NCBI GenBank assembly: GCA_002150815.3
Contig: NDFF03000402.1
Span: forward strand, 124,001 to 188,000
Length of the DNA stretch: 64,000 nucleotides
Direction of reading: 5' to 3'
From: Grammothele lineata
Lineage: Eukaryota > Basidiomycota > Agaricomycetes > Polyporales > Polyporaceae
The notes under the pieces were generated by a model. It did not search any database. It was not told the origin of the DNA and worked only from the letters and a program-made list of their open reading frames with translations. Of the stretch, positions 57,900 to 64,000 are shown one piece after another (within the stretch, counting starts at the first letter, position 1; each line of letters starts with the position of its first letter). A program made the position numbers and the translations under genes.

Positions 57900-59825
57900 G
57901 CGCGAGTAATGAACCGATCTATATCAGTTCATACAGTGACCCGCGTTGTAGTCGTACTGGCACACACACATACCTAGAATCGTTAAGACTGGATCTTGAG
58001 TTCAGGCTCGCCCGATGTCACGGAGGGGTAGATGAAGTCGAAGATATACTTACAGTAAGTGCTGGTACACATGCTTGGTGGCGCTCGCTCGACATTTGTC
58101 GATTGATATAACAGCAGGATAGTGGTTTTGCAGCTCCTTGGACGTGCATCAGAAATCGACGGTGTTATATGCTCGTAACACCGCTGCTAGGCTGGGATTA
58201 GCAGTGCGCCGCCACCGTGGAGGGCCGGCAAACGCCACGCGCCCACGCTTCCTCCCGTGAGCAACCTCAGGCCCTCAGCCAGCGTGGCAGACTCGTGGCA
58301 GACGCTACCCCGATCACGGACGTAGATCTCATGCCGATCTCTAGCCTGGGACCACATGGACGAGACGGGGGCTGCCTTTCGCGTGCGCCGTCTTCTCAAG
58401 TCTCAAGCGCCAGCAGGACTCCAGACAGCGAGGCATTGCATAGAATTGATGGGTAGGTTGCAGGGAATGCGAAGCGGGGACGCTCCACCGTCCACAGACT
58501 ACCACTGCTCCCGGTCACTGGGGACATCGACGCCGCCCGTGATGGTGGGGGCCGTTGAGCACGACGACACCGGGAAGTGGGCTTTTCGGCTGGACCATGT
58601 GGCGCACCCCTATGGGCTACGCGCGGCTGGCGGCGCAGCGGATGAAAGGATAGGAAGTCCAAAGTTCCACTAAATGTTGCTAAATGTTGATTGAAGAGCT
58701 GATCGCCAGCGACGCCCGCAGGCTCGCGGTAGAACGCACAAAGCATGCATCATGGGACGATGATGATGACGACAAGTAGCAGAGCTTCGCCACAGTGCGG
58801 GGGCCCCTTCGATACGGCGGCGCGACGCCTTGCATTTTCCAGTACATTTGAGGCGCGTAGGAGAAACCGGCGGTTCGCTGAGTCCGCCCGCGCGGGCGAA
58901 TTCTAGGCGTTTATCGCTTCTAGGCTAGGTACGGAAGGTACGAAGGCTATCGTGGACCTGAGGAATGTGGGGCTTAGGGCGCGAGCAGGGGCTCTCATCT
59001 CGGCTGGAACAGTGGTGAATTGTGGCAGGAGGAAGGGAAGGCGTTTCACCGCCGGATGTGTGCTGTGGCGGGGAGGTCGGGCGAAACGTTGGCGGTGGCC
59101 GGCGTCGGGAACTTCCAAAAACGGATTCGGAAGGTCGCGCAGGACGGGGGATCATGATGCCAATAAGAGGATCTCGATTTCCAGATACGCGACTTCCCCC
59201 CACGGCGCCACACACGTGATCGCGTATCCATCTGGCGCTTAGCTTGTGGCTGGTTATCCAGGGCGGGCAGAAGCAAATTCACAACGCCTTCTCTCGTTGT
59301 TACCATGCGTCCGTGGGGACGGGGCCTGCGCCCAGGACCTTGTGAGGGCGAGATAGGTGCAGCGGGTGCACATGAATGACCTGGGGCATTTATGAGAAGG
59401 ACGGCGGAGATGAGCGCGAGCAGGAATTCCTCCAACGGTGAGAACGGCCAGGGAGATCAAATCGCCTAATCCTTCCGCGTTGCGTCTAGTCTGCCGAACG
59501 CTTGGGCTGTGACTACTGTGCAAAACAAAAGTACTCGACGTGGTCCGGCGCGGCGCGCTGCCAGCCTGGCTCTTTTTCACCGACGACGACGTCGACCAGC
59601 GCACCCTCGAGCCAGTGCTCCCGCTTGGCTCATCGCTGTGCCTCCCCCGCTTCTGCACCCAAGGCTGTCTCTGCTGTCCTTGCTCCACTGTCCTTTCTGC
59701 TTGCCAGCGGTAGCTCCGGCCGCTAGCTGAAGACTCGCACCACCGTCATTCCCTTTCGCCTGCTCATTCCTCGTCAATCTCCTCTCCGACCCTAATCGAC
59801 CTCAGACATACTCCCTCAAGCCACA
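57900..59825. other. Spacer upstream of the DENN-domain gene
   Basis: About 1.9 kb without a supported gene. Frames are short and unsupported by splice sites. The last 100 bases before 59826 are C/T-rich leader sequence. Confidence 0.45.
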
Positions 59826-62800
59826 ATGCACAACCCTCGCACACGCACGCACCCTCCCGTGCCGCAGCCGCTAGCCGTTTCTGCGACTCCCGCGCTGCCA
59901 ATTGCGGAGAAGATCATGCGCACGCGCCTCGAAGAGGACAGCGCTAAACCAGCCCATGGAAGCACCACGGGCTCGCTCCTCTCCCGCCGAAACACGGCGC
60001 AAAAATCGACGTTGAGCCTGCGCTCGACGACGAGCACGCACTCGCGCAACACCGACGCCGGCAACGGCAACGTCAACGGCGCGGGCGCGGGCGCGAGCAG
60101 CCGCCGTCACGGCGTCCCCCGCGCGATCCCGGCGCCTGACCCCATCATCACTATCTCGGCGAGCGGGGGGTCCGCGTCCGGGTTCGGCGGATCGAACAAG
60201 GACGACGCCGCGTACGGAGGCACCCGTAGCCCCCTCTCCCCCTCCTCTTCCGCACACGGCCACGGCCGCAAGTCTTCCTTCTCCCGCCAGCCGTCGCTGC
60301 ACTCGCTCTCGCGCTCGCACACCACCGCCGCGGCCGACGACGACGCGGACTACGTGACGGTCGAGCACCCTCTGAACGGGCCCGTCGAATTCAACGCCGG
60401 GACCGCGAACAACGCCCAGGCCGTGGTCCACTCGCCCCGCGACAAGGCCTCGCGGGTGCTGGGCATCCGCCACCGCCAGAGCATGGAGCCCATCCCGGGC
60501 TCGAACCGCAACTCGCTCGCGTCGGCGCGCTCCGCGCCGGCCCCCTCGTCCTCGGTGAGCGCGCCGCCGCCCACGCCGTCGGGGCCGACGATGCCGCTCG
60601 CATCGCTGTACGTCGTGTCGGGCCTGCCGAAGAGCCCGCACACGTGGACGCTGGCGGACCCGGACGCGGTCATGGGCCTGCACCACGCCGAGGGCGCCGT
60701 CGGGCGCTGGTGGCGACCGGAGGTGCTGGGCAGCACGATCAGCCCTGGGGCGGGCGGGGGCAAGCGCAAGAAGAAAGGCAAGAGCGGCACGGACGACGGC
60801 GCGGGCGCGTTCAGCTCCTCGGGATATCTGAGCAAACAGGACGTGGGGAAGATGCTCTCGAAGGCTTTGAAGGTGCGTCGGGCGCGCTGCGTCTCTGTGT
60901 TGCGCGGCGGGCGTATCCCGAAACGGATGGGCTAATTGACGCGCGCGTTGCTCGCAGCTTTCGTTCACGCGCGAAGTGGAGATCATCGCGTCGACGCTTC
61001 AGCCGGCGTCCACGGTGCACAACTTTACGTTCACGCTGCCGGCACCATCGACGCCGCTCGCGTCGAGCCCATCGACAGACGTGCTGCGGGCGTCGGTATT
61101 GACGACGAACACGGACGTGTCGGCGTACGCATACCCGTACGCGGAGGACCCGTTCGTGCGCGCGCGACCGTCGTCGGCGTACCTAGGGCCCTCGACGTTC
61201 CTGTCGCCCAACGGGCACACACCGAGCTCGCGGAGCGTGAACGACCTCGGCGTCGGGGGCGGGAGCGGGAGCGGAGGGCAGGTCACCTATCACGGCGTGT
61301 GCCTTACGGTGTGGTCACATGCGGACGCGGAGCGGTCGGCTGCGATCCGGCGGACGCTAGAAGCGGGGCGTGCGAGAAAGGAAAGCGCGCAGAGCCTGGT
61401 GGCGGCGCGTCGGCGGGGGCACGGAGGCGGAGAGGGCGCGAGCGACCCTGCGCTGCAGGCGCGGCGGCGGGCGAAGGCGGGGCAGCGGGGGCCGTGGGGC
61501 GCGGGGACGGACGCGGAGACGGACTTTGAAACGGACGGCGAGGGCGGGGCAGTGAGCGAGAGCGACTACGAGGTGGCGAGCACGGTCGGGCACACGCCCG
61601 GCGAGAGCACGCTCTTCCTCCCGGGCGACACCGTCTTCTGGCTGCCATATGCGCTCAGTGAGTGTCATTTTGTTCGGGTCCGTGCGGGGACGCTGACGGA
61701 GTGCAGCGCTGGTGTCACGGTTCCCGATCTACGACCTGATGCGGGACTACCTGACGCTGTCGTGGGCGCGGTTCTCCAAGGACGTGCAGTCGCACACGCT
61801 CCAGATCTCCAAGATCCTCTCGCACCCCGCGCCCCGCCCCGGCGAGCTCGTCCGGCTCGACGCCTCCGCCGCGTCCCCGTCCGGCGCAGAGACGTGCCTC
61901 GAGGTCGTCGCCCGCTTCCCCGGCGGCCTCGACTTTGGACGCGGCCTCGTCGACGTCAACTTCACGATGTGGCCGCTCTTCAAGTGCCTGAACATCGACA
62001 ACATCCTCACCATCTGCGAGGTACGTCACCGTCTATTTTCCATTATGGATGGCGCGGAGCGCTGACGGCACGTCTCCGTGCGCAGATCGCGCTCGCCCCG
62101 ACGGGCCGCATCCTGTTTTTCTCGCGGCACCCGGCCATGCTCGGCATCGCCGTGCTCACGATCAAGTACCTCGTCGAGCTCCGGGGCTGGAACGGCGTCG
62201 CCCTCGCCTCGGTCCACTCCCGCGACGCCAAGATATACATCGAGGACCCCGGGCCGTGGATCATCGGCCTCGCCACAGAGGCTCGCTACGCCATGCGCCC
62301 GCCGCCCGAGGTCTGCATCGTCGACCTGTGAGTGCCGTTGTCTCCGCCGGCATCGCGCGCCGCACCGTAGTTGACTTTGGACGCGGCGCTCCGCTCGCAG
62401 GGACATCAACTACCTCAACTGTGCGTCGCCGCCGCCGGGCGTCGTGTCCGTCAAGCAGCAGCGGGATCGCTACCGCCAGAAGCTCCTCGCCGCCTTCGAG
62501 CCTCACTACCACCCCGATCACTGCGTTCCCAGGTCCGTTGCTCGTCGTGTCCGCGCTCGTTCTCACTTCTCACGCTCGTCGCCCGCAGCGAGTTCAAGGA
62601 GGCGTTCCCCGCCGGTCGCTTCCGCCCCGTCTGCAAAATACAGGCAAAGCGCGGCGCCGCCTCCACCGCCGTCGCCGACATGGTCAAGCCCCCAGAGTGG
62701 TGGCACTCGACTCGCATCATCCAGGCCTTCGACGCCGTCCTTGCCGACAAGATGAAGAAGCCCTCGCTCCTCAAGCGCATCAGCTCCTTCGGCAGCGTCC

Positions 62801-64000
62801 GCACCCCGCCCCGCCTCACCGTCGCCGAGCAGCACATCCAGCTCTCCATCCGCAAGCGCGCCACCGCCTTCGTCGACGCCCGCGACGACCTCGAGACTAA
62901 GATCGGCCGCCTCTCCCGTCGCCTCAACTTCCTCATGACCGAGTCCGACCTCTGGCGCGACAAGTTCGTCACCTTTGAGCAGTACGCCGAGAAGCTCAGC
63001 GTCGAGGCAAGCGAGCTCCGCTCCAAGATCAACAGGGAGCAGAAGGAGACCAAGCGCCTCTCCAGCATGATTACCCTCACCACCGCGGAGAAGACGAAGC
63101 TGCAGGACCGTGAGTGCACACCCCCGTCTCCATCGCGCCCCTTCATCTCCGCCCACACTAACTGACACCTCCGCGCCTCTCTTCACAGAACTGCGCGACA
63201 CCGAGAGCGCGCACAAGACGGCCCTGCAAGAACTCGAGCAGATGCGCGACCAGATGGAACAGATGGAGGAAGAGCGCGCCCAGATGATCGCCGAGGTCGA
63301 GGCGCAAATCGAACGCGCATTGGCTCACATGGCCGTCGACATCGACGACTCGTCCGAGTACGGCGGATCCCGCCCCTCGAGCCGCATGTCTTCGCGCTCC
63401 GCCCCCAGCACCTACCGCCGCGGAAGCGACGCCGGGCGCCAGCCGAGACCCCTACGCTCATTTAGCACCGAGTCGACGCTCGCGGAGTCGTTCGACCACG
63501 CGGACGAGATCATGGTCAAGACCGAGCGCGTCACGGGCACGGTGCTCGAAGAGGACGAGCCGGAGGACGGGGCCGCAAAGGCGGAGAAGGCGAAGAAGCG
63601 CTTCTCGGCGGGCGAAGGCGACCCGCAACACGATGGCATGAAGGCCGTCGACGAGGGCATCAGCCAGAAGAGCGACAAGATCGCGCAGAAGGTGCTTCAG
63701 ATCCAGCGCAAGGTCCGTCTTCGCATTTCTCGACCTGCCGGTAGCGCTGACCTAATTGCTTGCAGCTGGAGAACGCGCTCGGCGCAGAGGCGTACCGCCG
63801 CTCGCTTGATAGCCAGCAGAGCGAGAGCGAGCTGTCCGAGTCGACCCGTCGCTTCCGCTCCCGCCACGCGCGCACCCCAAGCAAGAAGAGCACCCCTGCC
63901 GGCACCCGCCGCTCGACGCCCGTCCGCCGCGACGTCACCTCGCCCAAACTCGCCACGACCCCCCTCTCCGAGCCCAGCGAGCCCAAAACCGACGTCGTTG
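59826..64000 (+). CDS. DENN-domain protein, 3' end beyond the window
   Basis: Eight exons are visible (59826-60872, 60958-61657, 61707-62020, 62086-62327, 62401-62532, 62589-63109, 63189-63712, 63766 to the edge), giving at least 1238 residues. A disordered Ser-rich N-terminus leads into a tripartite DENN module: SFTREVEIIASTLQPASTVH and TYHGVCLTVWSHA (upstream part), FWLPYALTLVSRFPIYDLM, then the core LFKCLNIDNILTICEIALAP, GRILFFSRHPAMLGIAVLTI and GPWIIGLATEARYAM, DINYLNC. A long coiled coil follows (RLSRRLNFLMTESDLWRDKF; LRDTESAHKTALQELEQM). DENN proteins are Rab exchange factors in vesicle traffic. A large charged insertion between the upstream and core parts is unusual. The final exon is incomplete. 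Confidence 0.88.

Noticed and set aside
59871..60986. 371-codon open frame opposite the DENN-domain gene
   Set aside because: Arg/Ala/Val-rich antisense shadow of a GC-rich coding exon; no motifs.

Overview
The window is nuclear DNA from a filamentous basidiomycete, most likely an Agaricomycete. The base composition is GC-rich. Almost every gene is split by short GT-AG introns (mostly about 45-80 nt) with tiny exons. It also carries protein families I associate with mushroom-forming fungi, such as a WW-like/membrane protein at 22.6-24.9 kb and a basidiomycete orphan at 53.2-55.3 kb. No bacterial, viral or organellar sequence was recognised. Gene models were assembled by hand from both strands: exons were joined at visible splice sites and the reading phase was checked across each junction. 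Almost every model listed keeps phase from start to stop.

Layout. 1-560: N-terminal part of a phosphopantetheine adenylyltransferase-like gene (-). 1.2-2.9 kb: unknown three-helix membrane protein (-). 3.3-4.9 kb: ATG15 autophagic lipase (+). 5.0-7.0 kb: guanine deaminase (-). 7.0-10.2 kb: long divergent spacer with four identical GACGCGTC palindromes. 10.2-11.1 kb: small unknown protein (+). 12.7-14.7 kb: mRNA capping guanylyltransferase (-). 14.9-15.7 kb: hAT-like non-autonomous element with inverted ends. 15.7-25 kb: lower-density island of lineage-specific, intron-rich genes. 25.1-34.3 kb: minus-strand run of IDI1, REC8, a GRAMD4-like protein and a small MYND-finger protein. 34.6-37.1 kb: DCP2 decapping enzyme (+). 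37.6-39.9 kb: secreted berberine-bridge-like FAD oxidase (-). 41.0-42.3 kb: PRPP synthetase (+). 43.9-47.4 kb: Ime2/MAK-type kinase (+). 48.9-49.6 kb: complex I zinc subunit NDUFS6 (-). 50.0-53.0 kb: HSP104 (+). 53.2-55.3 kb: orphan (-). 55.6-57.9 kb: NIPA-type magnesium transporter (+). 59.8 kb to the right edge: DENN-domain protein (+, incomplete).

Most genes are core housekeeping functions with no operon-like logic. Two act in meiosis (REC8 and the Ime2-like kinase) and two in mRNA 5'-end metabolism (capping enzyme and DCP2). I read this as coincidence rather than a cluster.

The most striking observation is splicing-related. The PRPP synthetase can be translated into a full-length 320-residue enzyme only if a single nucleotide (C at 41653) is used as an exon of its own, between two canonical GT-AG introns of 60 and 58 nt. 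Other extreme cases in the window are a 6-nt exon in NDUFS6, 11-nt and 13-nt exons in REC8, and GC-AG introns in REC8 and in the FAD oxidase.
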